Shown: positions 1 to 7,270 of the stretch, piece by piece | Layout: every line of letters starts with the position of its first letter | Numbering within the stretch: position 1 is the first letter of the stretch | Assembly (NCBI GenBank): GCA_028404615.1 | Contig: JAOOBT010000009.1 | Span: 1-23,330 of the forward strand | DNA from: Candidatus Pelagibacter sp. | GTDB taxonomy: Bacteria > Pseudomonadota > Alphaproteobacteria > Pelagibacterales > Pelagibacteraceae | Direction of reading: 5' to 3' | DNA length: 23,330 nt | The notes under the pieces: generated by a model | What the model saw: the letters and a program-made list of their open reading frames with translations, nothing else | The model's database searches: none | Told to the model about the DNA's origin: nothing | Made by a program: the position numbers and the translations under genes

Positions 1-2
1 CA

Positions 3-698
3 GCAAGATATACTAAAAAGCTTTCTGAAGCAGAAAAATTTAGAAAATTATGTGAAAGTAAAATTAAAAAACCTATAATTGGATTTAAGGCTGCAGGGAC
101 CGGAATTCCTGTTTTAAAAAAATTAAAAGAAAAAGAACCATTTTATGCCTCAGTATTTAAACATAATGTTTTAAAAAATAATAAACCAGTAAAAATAAAT
201 AAATTCACAATGGGTATTGAACTTGAAGTCTGTTTTATTGTTAAGAAAAATTTTTTTGATTTAAAGTCAAAAATTTCGAAAAAAAATATCAAAAAATACA
301 TTACCCATATTGCTCCTTGTATTGAAGTAGTTGGATATAGACAAAGAAAAAAAGGAATAAAAAGCTTAGGTGATTTATGTTCTGATTTTGGAGCTAACGT
401 AAAATTTGTTGTCGGACCACTTAAAAAATATAAAAATCAAAATGTTAAAAATTTAAAAACAAATATTTCTAATAAAAAAATAAATCAATCAGTAAATGGA
501 AATACAAATACTGTTTATATAGACCCATTAAATTCTTTGAAATTTGTTTTAAATAAATTACAAAAAGATAAAATCAAACATAATAAAAATTTTTACGTAT
601 TTACCGGCTCTTCAGTTGGCGTTGTACCAATATTAGGAAAAGGTTTATATGTAGGTAAAATTAATAAGCTTGGTAAAGTGTCAGCTAAGATTAATTAG
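3..698 (+). CDS. 2-keto-4-pentenoate hydratase family protein, 5'-truncated by window edge
   Basis: The frame is open from the first bases of the window, so the gene begins upstream; an ATG at 210 is internal because matching family sequence (FKAAGTGIPV, then a region ending KFTMGIELEV) lies before it. The family (MhpD / 2-oxohepta-3-ene-1,7-dioate hydratase, FAA-hydrolase superfamily) adds water to 2-oxo-alkenoates in aromatic meta-cleavage and related pathways, or decarboxylates related oxo-acids. Visible family marks are GIELE (acidic metal-binding pair), CIEVVGYR a little later (a third likely metal-ligand glutamate), FGANVKFVVGP and the C-terminal FTGSSVGVVPILGKG, which corresponds to the usual TGS..G..P loop. 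It is lysine-rich, like its neighbours. The exact substrate cannot be told. It overlaps the convergent small gene at 691 by 8 bases. Confidence 0.8.
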   Translation, partial: ARYTKKLSEAEKFRKLCESKIKKPIIGFKAAGTGIPVLKKLKEKEPFYASVFKHNVLKNNKPVKINKFTMGIELEVCFIVKKNFFDLKSKISKKNIKKYITHIAPCIEVVGYRQRKKGIKSLGDLCSDFGANVKFVVGPLKKYKNQNVKNLKTNISNKKINQSVNGNTNTVYIDPLNSLKFVLNKLQKDKIKHNKNFYVFTGSSVGVVPILGKGLYVGKINKLGKVSAKIN

Positions 699-906
699 AT
701 AATAAATATCCACCGATAATAATTGCAGATAGAGCGATAATAAATTTAATATTTCTAATGAATTTAATTTTTTTTTCTCCGTTAAATTTTCTTTGTGAAA
801 GAAAATAAATGTTGGCTTGAGCTTTATTTCTAAATTTTGGCCTCATCGGATTAGGAATAGTTTTGTTTTTAATTGGCTTAAATTTTTTTGGATTTATCTG
901 AAGCAT
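691..906 (-). CDS. Small membrane protein of unknown function (71 aa)
   Basis: This is a short protein with a basic, proline-containing N-terminal half (KFKPIKNK..PNPMRPKF) and one hydrophobic segment near the C-terminus (about residues 52-69, FIIALSAIIIGGYLLSN). That suggests a tail-anchored or single-pass inner-membrane protein with a cytoplasmic basic part. I do not recognise a named family. A 71-codon frame is unlikely by chance in such AT-rich DNA, and it fills the only space between the convergent hydratase and the iron operon. Its stop overlaps the hydratase 3' end by 8 bases. No clear Shine-Dalgarno is seen before the ATG at 906. No function is proposed. Confidence 0.6.
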   Translation of the reverse strand: MLQINPKKFKPIKNKTIPNPMRPKFRNKAQANIYFLSQRKFNGEKKIKFIRNIKFIIALSAIIIGGYLLSN

Positions 907-981
907 AACTAATTTAACTCTATTTTATTTAACTAAGCAACCTGTAGACGAAGAACTCGATAAAAAAAGGGTGCGTCATTA

Positions 982-1010
982 TTGCAAATGATAATCATTA
1001 TCAATATATT
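982..1010 (+). promoter_or_regulatory. Sigma-70-type promoter of the iron(III) importer operon
   Basis: TTGCAA (982-987) and TATATT (1005-1010) are separated by exactly 17 bases and resemble -35 and -10 hexamers. Transcription would begin near 1016-1018, giving a leader of about 30 nt. The first Fur-type palindrome occupies the spacer and the second begins 6 bases after the -10 box, so a bound repressor would cover both polymerase contacts and the start point. The hexamers are inferred by eye; their fit to the operator geometry adds weight. Confidence 0.6.
989..1003 (+). promoter_or_regulatory. Fur box 1 (perfect 7-1-7 palindrome)
   Basis: TGATAATCATTATCA is a perfect 7-1-7 inverted repeat and equals the classical Fur core TGATAATnATTATCA. 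It lies in the spacer of the proposed promoter. Fur-family iron sensors repress iron-uptake genes when Fe(II) is plentiful, which fits the iron importer downstream. The alphaproteobacterial Fur/Mur/Irr family may include the actual binder. Confidence 0.85.
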
Positions 1011-1015
1011 GTAAA

Positions 1016-1030
1016 TGATAATCATTATCA
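1016..1030 (+). promoter_or_regulatory. Fur box 2 (identical palindrome, 27 bases downstream)
   Basis: This is a second identical 15-base palindrome, overlapping the predicted transcription start and ending just before the Shine-Dalgarno AAGGAG (1034-1039). The surrounding 24 bases (1008-1031) repeat 981-1004 with a single mismatch (985 C versus 1012 T), so the site looks like a tandem duplication of a whole operator rather than one extended Fur box. Confidence 0.85.
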
Positions 1031-1046
1031 AGTAAGGAGAGAAAAA

Positions 1047-2066
1047 ATGAAAAAAACAATAATAATCAGTTATTTACTATTAATCTCATTCGCCGGCAGT
1101 TTGTTTGCTAATGAAGTTAATATTTTTAGCGCAAGGCATTATGATTCTGACGTTCAACTTTATAAAAAATTCACTGCTAAAACTGGAATAAAAGTAAATG
1201 TTGTATCTGGAAAATCTGGTGCATTAGAAAAAAGAATAATAGAAGAGGGAGCTGATAGCCAAGCTGATCTTTACATCACAGCAGATGCTGGAAGACTAGG
1301 TGCTTTCGAGGCAAATCTTCAGGGTGGACTTACAAGTTCAACTATCAAAAATGCTGTTCCTAGCAATTTTAGAACATCAAAATGGACTGGTATTGCGAAG
1401 AGAGCTAGGATTGTCTACTTTGCTCCAGAAAGAGTAAGTGGTTCAGAATTATCTGGTTTAACTTATGAAAGTTTAGCTGATCCTAAATGGAAAGGTAGAC
1501 TAGTAATAAGAGCCTCAAATAATATTTATAATCAATCACTAGTAGCTTCATTAATTAAAAATAATGGAAAAGGAAAAGTAGCTGATTGGTCTAAAGGTAT
1601 AGTTACTAATATGGCAAGGTCGCCTAAAGGAAATGATAGAGCTCAAATACTTGCTGTTGCCGCAGGAGAAGCAGACATAGCAGTAGCTAATACTTACTAT
1701 TTAGCTCTTATGTTGTCTGGAAAAAAAGGCCCAGAACAGCAAGCAGCTGCCAAAAAAGTAAAACCATTCTTTCCAAATCAAGATGGAAGAGGAACTCATA
1801 TGAACATTAGTGGTGCGGGACTAGTAAAAGGAGCACCGAATAAAGCTAATGCGATAAAATTAGTTGAGTTTTTATTAAGTGAGGAAGCTCAAAATCATAT
1901 TGTAAATAATACTTTTGAGTATCCAATGATAAAAGGTGTTTCTCCACATCCACTTGTTGTTAATATGGGCTTAGATTTCAAACAAGATCTAAAAACAAAA
2001 GTTGTTAATTACGGAAAAAAACAAGCAGATGCTTTAGAAGTAATGACAGCAGCAGGTTGGAAATAG
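1047..2066 (+). CDS. fbpA: Iron(III) ABC transporter periplasmic binding protein
   Basis: This is a 339-residue ferric-ion binding protein of the FbpA/SfuA/FutA group, which captures Fe(III) in the periplasm and delivers it to the FbpBC membrane complex. A signal peptide covers residues 1-21 (MKK, hydrophobic core, cleavage after SLFA). The mature start NEVNIFSARHYDSD is typical of the group. Candidate iron-ligand tyrosines are Y32, Y161 and the adjacent pair Y217-Y218 in NTYYLALM, the hallmark double tyrosine. DPKWKGRL (about 145-152) and NISGAGLVKGAPN (about 253-265) are also family signatures. The length is normal. The start is fixed by AAGGAG at 1034-1039, 7 bases before the ATG. It is the first gene of the operon and directly behind two Fur boxes, so iron repression is expected. 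SAR11 literature, as I recall it, names these genes sfu and reports induction by iron limitation. Confidence 0.93.
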   Translation: MKKTIIISYLLLISFAGSLFANEVNIFSARHYDSDVQLYKKFTAKTGIKVNVVSGKSGALEKRIIEEGADSQADLYITADAGRLGAFEANLQGGLTSSTIKNAVPSNFRTSKWTGIAKRARIVYFAPERVSGSELSGLTYESLADPKWKGRLVIRASNNIYNQSLVASLIKNNGKGKVADWSKGIVTNMARSPKGNDRAQILAVAAGEADIAVANTYYLALMLSGKKGPEQQAAAKKVKPFFPNQDGRGTHMNISGAGLVKGAPNKANAIKLVEFLLSEEAQNHIVNNTFEYPMIKGVSPHPLVVNMGLDFKQDLKTKVVNYGKKQADALEVMTAAGWK

Positions 2067-2077
2067 TTGTTTATTAT

Positions 2078-2248
2078 ATGAGGCAAACAATAAAAAAAGA
2101 AATTAATTTGAATAAGTTAAAATCAGGTTGTTTGCCTTGTATTTCAGAGGCCAAAAAAATGGAGCGAAAGATATCAAATAGAAAGGTTTTTGAGATTAAA
2201 ATTGAGGAAGTTAAATCAATTGTATCCTCATTGTTTAAAAAGGATTAA
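2078..2248 (+). CDS. Small CxxC protein inside the iron importer operon (56 aa)
   Basis: This is a lysine-rich 56-residue protein with one CxxC motif (SGCLPC, residues 22-27) and an amphipathic, charged C-terminal half (EIKIEEVKSIVSSLFKKD). It has no signal peptide or membrane segment, so it is probably cytoplasmic. The frame could begin at a TTG at 2057 inside the preceding gene, but the ATG at 2078, 11 bases after that gene's stop, is more likely. No clear Shine-Dalgarno is seen, so it may be translated by coupling. The frame fills nearly the whole gap between binding protein and permease and ends 6 bases before the permease ATG; its last codons hold the permease Shine-Dalgarno. I do not recognise the family. 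A role in iron or redox handling is only a guess from location and the cysteine pair. Confidence 0.55.
   Translation: MRQTIKKEINLNKLKSGCLPCISEAKKMERKISNRKVFEIKIEEVKSIVSSLFKKD
2081..2137 (+). repeat. 10-base inverted repeat between iron binding-protein and permease genes
   Basis: AGGCAAACAA (2081-2090) is exactly complementary to TTGTTTGCCT (2128-2137), with a 37-base loop; wobble pairs could extend the stem at both ends. It starts at the beginning of the small CxxC frame. No T-run follows, so it is not a typical terminator. It could stabilise the 3' end of the upstream message or hinder translation of the small frame. Confidence 0.5.
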
Positions 2249-2254
2249 GCTAAT

Positions 2255-3871
2255 ATGACAAAATATAATATTTGGTTTTTTACCTCTTTCTTTATTGCAT
2301 TAATAGTTGCATTGCCAATAATTACAGTATTCTCAAGTTTTTTTTATGAAACAAGTAATTATTACAATGTACTTAAAGAAACATTTCTTTTTGATTATAT
2401 TTTAAATTCTCTGTTCATATTAGTTTTCGTCATATTAATTACTTTCCTTTTAGGTGTTTTATCTGCTTATTTTGTTGCATTTTATGAATTTCCTTTTTCA
2501 AATTTTTTTAGCTGGACTTTAATTTTAGCATTTGCAGTACCAGGTTATATATACGCTTTTTCAATTATTGCTTTTTTTGAAAATTACGGAACTGCTTTCT
2601 CAATTTTAACTTATTTTTTTGGAGAAAATAACTACAATACGTTCATTCCTAAAATTGATGGAATAGTAGGCGCAATATTGGCAATTTCTTTTTCGCTTTT
2701 TCCATATGTGTATGTTTTGACACGTGCCTCTTTTCATTATCAATCTAATAACTATATCGAGGTAGGAAAAAATTTAGGTCTTTCAGAGAAAGAAACATTC
2801 TTTAAAATAATTTTACCGTCAGCGAGACCTGCAATAATTGCTGGATTAGCTTTAGTATCTATGGAATGTTTATCAGATTTTGGGACAGTTTCTTTTTTTA
2901 GCGTTAATACATTAACCACAGGTATTTATAATTCATGGTTATCTTTTGATGACCTAAATACAGCCAACCAAATCTCTTTCATATTGCTTTTATTTATACT
3001 TTTTTTATTCTCCATAGAAATTTATTCAAGAAGAGAGGCTAGATATCATCAGCCAGGTAGAGGATTTAAACCTATAACAAAAATTAAACTTTCTGGCAAA
3101 AAAGCTTTATTGGCGTTTGTTGTATGTTTTTCTATTCTATTTTTAAGTTTTTTATTTCCACTTTCGCAAATGATTTATTGGACTATTAAGTTTCCTAAAT
3201 ATTTTAAAGATATAGATATAATCAATTTAAATCTTAACACCTTAATTTTAGTATTAATAGCTAGCTTAAGTATAGTTATTATTTCTCTATTTATTAATTA
3301 CGGTAGTAGAATTTCCAAAAGTAAAATTTTAAACTATATTACTAATTTTTCTGTTTCTGGCTATGCGATACCAGGGGTAATTTTAGCAGTAGCATTTATA
3401 ACTTTTTTTTCAAATTTAAGTGATTTTTTCTCTGAAAATTTAAACTTAAATAGCACAAAAAGTATTTTTATAGGTTCTATTTTAGGATTAATCTTAGCCT
3501 ATTTTATTAGATTTTTTTCTCTATCATTTAATGGAATTAAATCTAGTTATGAAAAAATAAATAATTCAATCGATGAAAGCGCGTATCTTCTTGGTTACTC
3601 AAAAATTAAAACATTTTTAACTATTCATATACCTCATCTAAGGACAAATATTATTTTAATTATGCTTTTAATATCTTTAGAAGTAATAAAAGAATTACCA
3701 ATAACTTTGATATTAAGGCCATTTAATTTTGAAACATTTGCAACGCAAGCTTACATTTATGCGTCCCAAGACCTCCTGGAGGCAGCAGCTTTGCCATCTC
3801 TTTTTCTGATATTTTGGTCTACAATTCTCATAGTTATTTCATCTAGATATATACTTTCAAAAAAAAACTAA
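2255..3871 (+). CDS. fbpB: Iron(III) ABC transporter permease (fused two-domain)
   Basis: This 538-residue inner-membrane protein has about 12 hydrophobic segments, the FbpB/SfuB form in which two binding-protein-dependent permease domains are fused in one chain. The first half carries an EAA-type cytoplasmic loop around residues 168-192 (EVGKNLGLSEKETFFKIILP), and the second half has the matching loop DESAYLLGYSKIKTFLTIHIP. These loops dock onto the two ATPase subunits. GLALVSMECLSDFGTVSFF after the first loop is a family signature. It translocates ferric ion handed over by the binding protein. The ATG at 2255 is preceded by AAAAGGA (2238-2244). The length is normal for fused iron permeases. 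The ATPase gene follows after 12 bases, so co-transcription is expected. Confidence 0.9.
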   Translation: MTKYNIWFFTSFFIALIVALPIITVFSSFFYETSNYYNVLKETFLFDYILNSLFILVFVILITFLLGVLSAYFVAFYEFPFSNFFSWTLILAFAVPGYIYAFSIIAFFENYGTAFSILTYFFGENNYNTFIPKIDGIVGAILAISFSLFPYVYVLTRASFHYQSNNYIEVGKNLGLSEKETFFKIILPSARPAIIAGLALVSMECLSDFGTVSFFSVNTLTTGIYNSWLSFDDLNTANQISFILLLFILFLFSIEIYSRREARYHQPGRGFKPITKIKLSGKKALLAFVVCFSILFLSFLFPLSQMIYWTIKFPKYFKDIDIINLNLNTLILVLIASLSIVIISLFINYGSRISKSKILNYITNFSVSGYAIPGVILAVAFITFFSNLSDFFSENLNLNSTKSIFIGSILGLILAYFIRFFSLSFNGIKSSYEKINNSIDESAYLLGYSKIKTFLTIHIPHLRTNIILIMLLISLEVIKELPITLILRPFNFETFATQAYIYASQDLLEAAALPSLFLIFWSTILIVISSRYILSKKN

Positions 3872-3883
3872 TATAATCCTTAA

Positions 3884-4954
3884 ATGGATAAGAATTTTTT
3901 AGAAATTCAAAACGGAAGTTTTTCTGCAAGCGAAAAAAATAAAGTTAATAATGTTAATCTTGTAATTAAAAAACAAGGAGAAATCATTTCTCTTTTGGGT
4001 CCATCTGGAATAGGAAAAACAACTATTTTAAGAACCATCGCCGGTCTTCAAAAACTTACTAACGGTAAGATAATATTAAAAGGCAAAACTTTATCTTCTA
4101 ATTCAGTGCATGTTGAACCGGAAGAGAGAAATATTGCTTTATCATTTCAGGACAATTCTCTTTTCCCAAATTATAAAGTAATAGACAATATAAATTTTGG
4201 AAAAAAAAGGTTAAATGGTAACGGCTCATCATTAAAATCTATTGAAATTATAAAATTGTTAAGGATAGAGCCAATATTAGAAAAATTTCCTCACCAAATA
4301 AGTGCAGGTGAGGCTCAAAGAGTTTCACTGGCAAGATCGTTAATGTCAAAACCAGATCTACTTCTTTTAGATGAGCCTTTTTCAAATATTGATCAAAGTT
4401 TAAAAGACGAAATTCAGGTTTCAGTAAAAAAACTTTTAAAAAGAATTAATCTAACCACTATAATAGTTACTCATGATTCTTACGAAGCATTTTCAATGGC
4501 TGATAAATGTGGAATTATTTTGGATCAAGAATTAAAACAATATGATGTTCCTTATAATGTTCATCACGAACCAAATTCTATTGAGGTAGCAAATTTTTTA
4601 AACAAGGGAGTATTTATAAATGTTAAAGTTATTGATAGTGAGTGTGCTGTACACAGACTGGAGCATCCTGAATTAGGTGAAATTAGGGGTAAACTTTCAA
4701 GTAATTTTCCATCAGGATCAAAAGTAAAACTACTTTTACAACCTGAAGATTTAATTCATGATGATCAAAGCAAATTAAAATTAGAGGTAGTAGATAGAAA
4801 ATTTAGAGGTACAAATTTTGTTTACACTTTAAAAACAAATAAAGGTGAACATTTACCGGTATTTGTCCACTCTCATCATATACACCAACATGAGAAGAAC
4901 GAAAAATTTGGAATTCAATCACCGATTTATATTGACCACTTAGTATGTTTTTAA
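3884..4954 (+). CDS. fbpC: Iron(III) ABC transporter ATP-binding protein
   Basis: This 356-residue ATPase drives the FbpAB importer. Its nucleotide-binding domain covers about residues 1-235: Walker A GPSGIGKT (39-46), Q-loop Q89, signature SAGEAQR (140-146), Walker B LLLLDEP (159-165) and switch histidine H197 in VTHDS. The signature departs from the canonical LSGGQ in its second and third glycine positions (SAGEA), but helical-domain and Walker residues look intact. The remaining ~120 residues form the regulatory C-terminal part typical of the FbpC/PotA/MalK group, including a TOBE-like strand region RGTNFVYTL near 305-315. There is no obvious Shine-Dalgarno before the ATG at 3884. It is the last gene of the iron operon; tRNA-Arg follows 20 bases downstream with no clear terminator between. 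Confidence 0.9.
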   Translation: MDKNFLEIQNGSFSASEKNKVNNVNLVIKKQGEIISLLGPSGIGKTTILRTIAGLQKLTNGKIILKGKTLSSNSVHVEPEERNIALSFQDNSLFPNYKVIDNINFGKKRLNGNGSSLKSIEIIKLLRIEPILEKFPHQISAGEAQRVSLARSLMSKPDLLLLDEPFSNIDQSLKDEIQVSVKKLLKRINLTTIIVTHDSYEAFSMADKCGIILDQELKQYDVPYNVHHEPNSIEVANFLNKGVFINVKVIDSECAVHRLEHPELGEIRGKLSSNFPSGSKVKLLLQPEDLIHDDQSKLKLEVVDRKFRGTNFVYTLKTNKGEHLPVFVHSHHIHQHEKNEKFGIQSPIYIDHLVCF

Positions 4955-4974
4955 GTAAATATAATAATTGTTTG

Positions 4975-5051
4975 GCGCCCTTAGCTCAGCTGGATAGAGC
5001 ATCGGTTTTCTAAACCGAGGGTCGTAGGTTCGAATCCTTCAGGGCGCGCCA
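4975..5051 (+). tRNA. tRNA-Arg (anticodon TCT)
   Basis: This is a complete 77-base cloverleaf: acceptor GCGCCCT (4975-4981) pairs with AGGGCGC (5041-5047), followed by discriminator G and encoded CCA (5049-5051). The anticodon stem TCGGT/ACCGA encloses TTTCTAA, giving anticodon TCT at 5009-5011, which reads AGA, the expected main arginine codon in AT-rich genomes. The T-loop is TTCGAAT. The T-stem GTAGG/CCTTC has one T-T mismatch at its second pair, which is unusual. It lies between the iron ATPase and the epimerase gene, on the same strand. Confidence 0.95.
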
Positions 5052-5080
5052 TAAAATATAAATTTTGTTTAAAATTAAAA

Positions 5081-6055
5081 ATGATTAAAAAAATTCTCGT
5101 GACTGGGGGAGCCGGTTATATAGGTGCACATGTTTCTGAATTATTAATTAAACAAAAAAAACAAGTTTTAATAGCTGATAATTTATCTACTGGTCATAAA
5201 AAGTTAATAAATAAAAAATCAAAATTTTTTTATTGTGATATTCTAAATGAAAATAAAATTAAGAAGATTATAAATGAAAACAATATAGACTCAGTTATAC
5301 ATCTTGCAGCAGCTTTATCAGTTGGCGAAAGCCAAAAAAAACCAAAAAAATATTTTAAAATAAACGTTAAAGGGACAAAAAAACTATTGAATGCAGTTAA
5401 AGGATCAAAAATAAAAAATTTTATTTTTTCTTCTACATGTGCAGTCTACAAAGATGGTTTGTCTAGAGTTAGCGAAAGGTCTAAACTTAAACCTACGAGT
5501 ATTTATGGTAAAACAAAACTGATGGGTGAAAAATTGATAATTAGATTTTGTAAAAAAAATAAAATTAATTATGGTATATTGAGATTTTTTAACGTTGCTG
5601 GAGCTAGTTCGAGTGGTAAAATCGGTCAAATTAACATGGGCGACCAATTATTTAAAAACTTATCTGTAGAAGTTTACAAAAAAAAACCAAAGTTCAGAAT
5701 TTATGGTAGTAATTATAAAACTCCAGATGGCACCTGCATCCGTGATTATATTCATGTGAGTGATATTGCGGAGATTCATTCAAAGGTTTTAGCAAAAATA
5801 AATAAGTTAAATAAATCAGGCATATTTAATTGCGGATACTCGAAAGGAAAATCAGTTAAAGACGTAATAAATGAGTTTAAAAAAAATATAACAAAAAAAA
5901 TAATTATACAAAAATTGTCAAAAAGAAAAGGCGATATGGCAATGATTATTGCTAACACGCAAAAACTTAAAAGATTTATCAAATGGAGACCTAAGTATAA
6001 TAAACTTAGTTTAATAGTTAAAAGCTGCATAAAGTGGGAAAAAACTTTTCACTAA
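5081..6055 (+). CDS. galE: UDP-glucose 4-epimerase (GalE-like)
   Basis: This is a 324-residue extended short-chain dehydrogenase (SDR) that most likely interconverts UDP-glucose and UDP-galactose in the cytoplasm, supplying sugar nucleotides for surface polysaccharide. The NAD-binding loop is TGGAGYIG (8-15), followed by D33 in IADNLSTG. The catalytic set is visible: SSTCAVY (117-123) and YGKTK with Y142 and K146. RFFNVAGA (168-175) and DGTCIRDYIHV (216-226) are strong GalE marks. Length is close to the usual 330-340. C120 sits in the 'SSSA.VYG' position, and VYKDG replaces the common VYG, a small deviation. Other nucleotide-sugar epimerases with the same fold are possible, so substrate confidence is lower than family confidence. 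It follows tRNA-Arg by 29 bases. Its TAA stop is immediately followed by the ATG of the next gene. Confidence 0.87.
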   Translation: MIKKILVTGGAGYIGAHVSELLIKQKKQVLIADNLSTGHKKLINKKSKFFYCDILNENKIKKIINENNIDSVIHLAAALSVGESQKKPKKYFKINVKGTKKLLNAVKGSKIKNFIFSSTCAVYKDGLSRVSERSKLKPTSIYGKTKLMGEKLIIRFCKKNKINYGILRFFNVAGASSSGKIGQINMGDQLFKNLSVEVYKKKPKFRIYGSNYKTPDGTCIRDYIHVSDIAEIHSKVLAKINKLNKSGIFNCGYSKGKSVKDVINEFKKNITKKIIIQKLSKRKGDMAMIIANTQKLKRFIKWRPKYNKLSLIVKSCIKWEKTFH

Positions 6056-7093
6056 ATGCAGAATGATCAATATATAAATTTATTTAAAGAATTCTGTAGA
6101 AAAAACAAATTTGAAATTAATTTACAGCAAATAGAAATAATTAAACTTTTTAATAAATTTTTAAATCCAAAAAAAAAATTTTTAGATTTTTTTTTTAAGT
6201 CAAATAATAAACTTTGTTTTTATCTTCACGGAAATATTGGTGTGGGAAAAACCATGTTACTTAATTTCGTTTATGATCAATTAAAAATAAACAAACTTAG
6301 ATTACATTTTAATGAATTTATGATTAGTTTTCACAATTTTAGACATGATAGAGAAGGAGATAACTCAATAATTTCTTTTGTTAAAAACCTCAAAAAAAAT
6401 TACAAGCTAATATATTTAGATGAATTTCAAGTGACTAATATTGTAGATGCTATGATTTTAGGAAAATTATTTGAGGTTATTTTTTCTGAAAAAATTATGA
6501 TTATAATAACTACAAATACAAAATTAAATGATCTTTATATGGATGGATTACAGCGAGAACAATTTTTACCGTTTATTTCAATTATAAAAAAATATTCAAT
6601 TCAAAAGGAATTATTATTAAAAGATGATTATAGGCTTAAAGGCTTGAACTCAGATCAAAGATTATTTTATCCATTAAATGAAAGTACATTATTCATGATT
6701 AATAAGAGTTTTCGAGAATTTACAAAAAATAAAAAAAGGGAAATAAAGAAAATAACTACTAAAGGAAGAGAGTTTATAATTAATGATTTTTATAGTGGTA
6801 TTCTTAGATTTAAATTTAGTGATTTATGTGACAAAAATTTAGGAGCCGAAGATTATATTAATATTTCAAAAATTAGTGATCATATTTTTATTGAAGAAAT
6901 TCCTACTTTTAATGATAATAATTCTAATCAACAACTAAGATTTATTACTTTAGTAGATATTCTTTATGAAAAAAAAATTACACTTTCCTTATCATTAGCA
7001 AATGATCTTAATAATTTAGGCTCATCTAAAAAACATTTACAAACTTTTAAAAGAACTACTAGTAGGTTAATAGAGTTGACCAAAAAAACTTAG
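6056..7093 (+). CDS. zapE: ZapE/AFG1-family ATPase
   Basis: This is a 345-residue P-loop ATPase of the AFG1 family, known as ZapE in proteobacteria, where it associates with the Z-ring; the mitochondrial relatives act in protein quality control. Walker A is GNIGVGKT (59-66), Walker B LIYLDEFQ (118-125), and sensor-type TTNT lies at 152-155. LYMDGLQREQFLPFI (160-174) is a family-specific block and the surest identifier. The family typically has an HFNEFM-like element after Walker A, seen here at about 84-89. The length is slightly short of the 350-380 usual. The ATG directly abuts the galE stop (TAAATG), implying translational coupling, although no functional link to the epimerase is evident. 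Confidence 0.88.
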   Translation: MQNDQYINLFKEFCRKNKFEINLQQIEIIKLFNKFLNPKKKFLDFFFKSNNKLCFYLHGNIGVGKTMLLNFVYDQLKINKLRLHFNEFMISFHNFRHDREGDNSIISFVKNLKKNYKLIYLDEFQVTNIVDAMILGKLFEVIFSEKIMIIITTNTKLNDLYMDGLQREQFLPFISIIKKYSIQKELLLKDDYRLKGLNSDQRLFYPLNESTLFMINKSFREFTKNKKREIKKITTKGREFIINDFYSGILRFKFSDLCDKNLGAEDYINISKISDHIFIEEIPTFNDNNSNQQLRFITLVDILYEKKITLSLSLANDLNNLGSSKKHLQTFKRTTSRLIELTKKT

Positions 7094-7173
7094 AGAATGT
7101 AGTTGTATTTTTATATATATAGATAAAAATTAATCTCAATCCCTATATTTATTTATACTCAAATTTTGCATAA

Positions 7174-7202
7174 TTGTATTTCAATCTAAAAAAGATCATA
7201 CT
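7174..7202 (+). promoter_or_regulatory. Possible promoter of the amino-acid importer operon
   Basis: TTGTAT (7174-7179) and CATACT (7197-7202) are spaced by 17 bases and could serve as -35 and -10 elements. Each is only a partial match to consensus. The start point would fall near 7208, placing the hairpin at 7211-7231 at the very 5' end of the message. This is a by-eye suggestion. Confidence 0.3.
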
Positions 7203-7246
7203 AAAACATGTTTTGAAACTTCGTTTCAAAAATATTGTTAACAATA
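7203..7246 (+). repeat. Three consecutive palindromes in the leader of the amino-acid binding-protein gene
   Basis: Within 44 bases lie AAAACATGTTTT (7203-7214, perfect), TTTTGAAAC-TTC-GTTTCAAAA (7211-7231, perfect 9-base stem with 3-base loop) and TATTGTTAACAATA (7233-7246, perfect). The first two overlap by four bases. The Shine-Dalgarno AAAGAGGA (7253-7260) follows. They may be regulator sites, or an RNA hairpin protecting the 5' end of a highly expressed message. Confidence 0.7.
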
Positions 7247-7270
7247 ATAACTAAAGAGGATATCATTAAT

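Noticed and set aside
907..980. Searched for a riboswitch or second promoter upstream of the Fur boxes.
   Set aside because: No recognisable conserved RNA motif or pairing was seen; the promoter lies further downstream.
5405..6030. Two minus-strand frames opposite galE.
   Set aside because: No homology pattern visible; the plus strand encodes a complete SDR enzyme.
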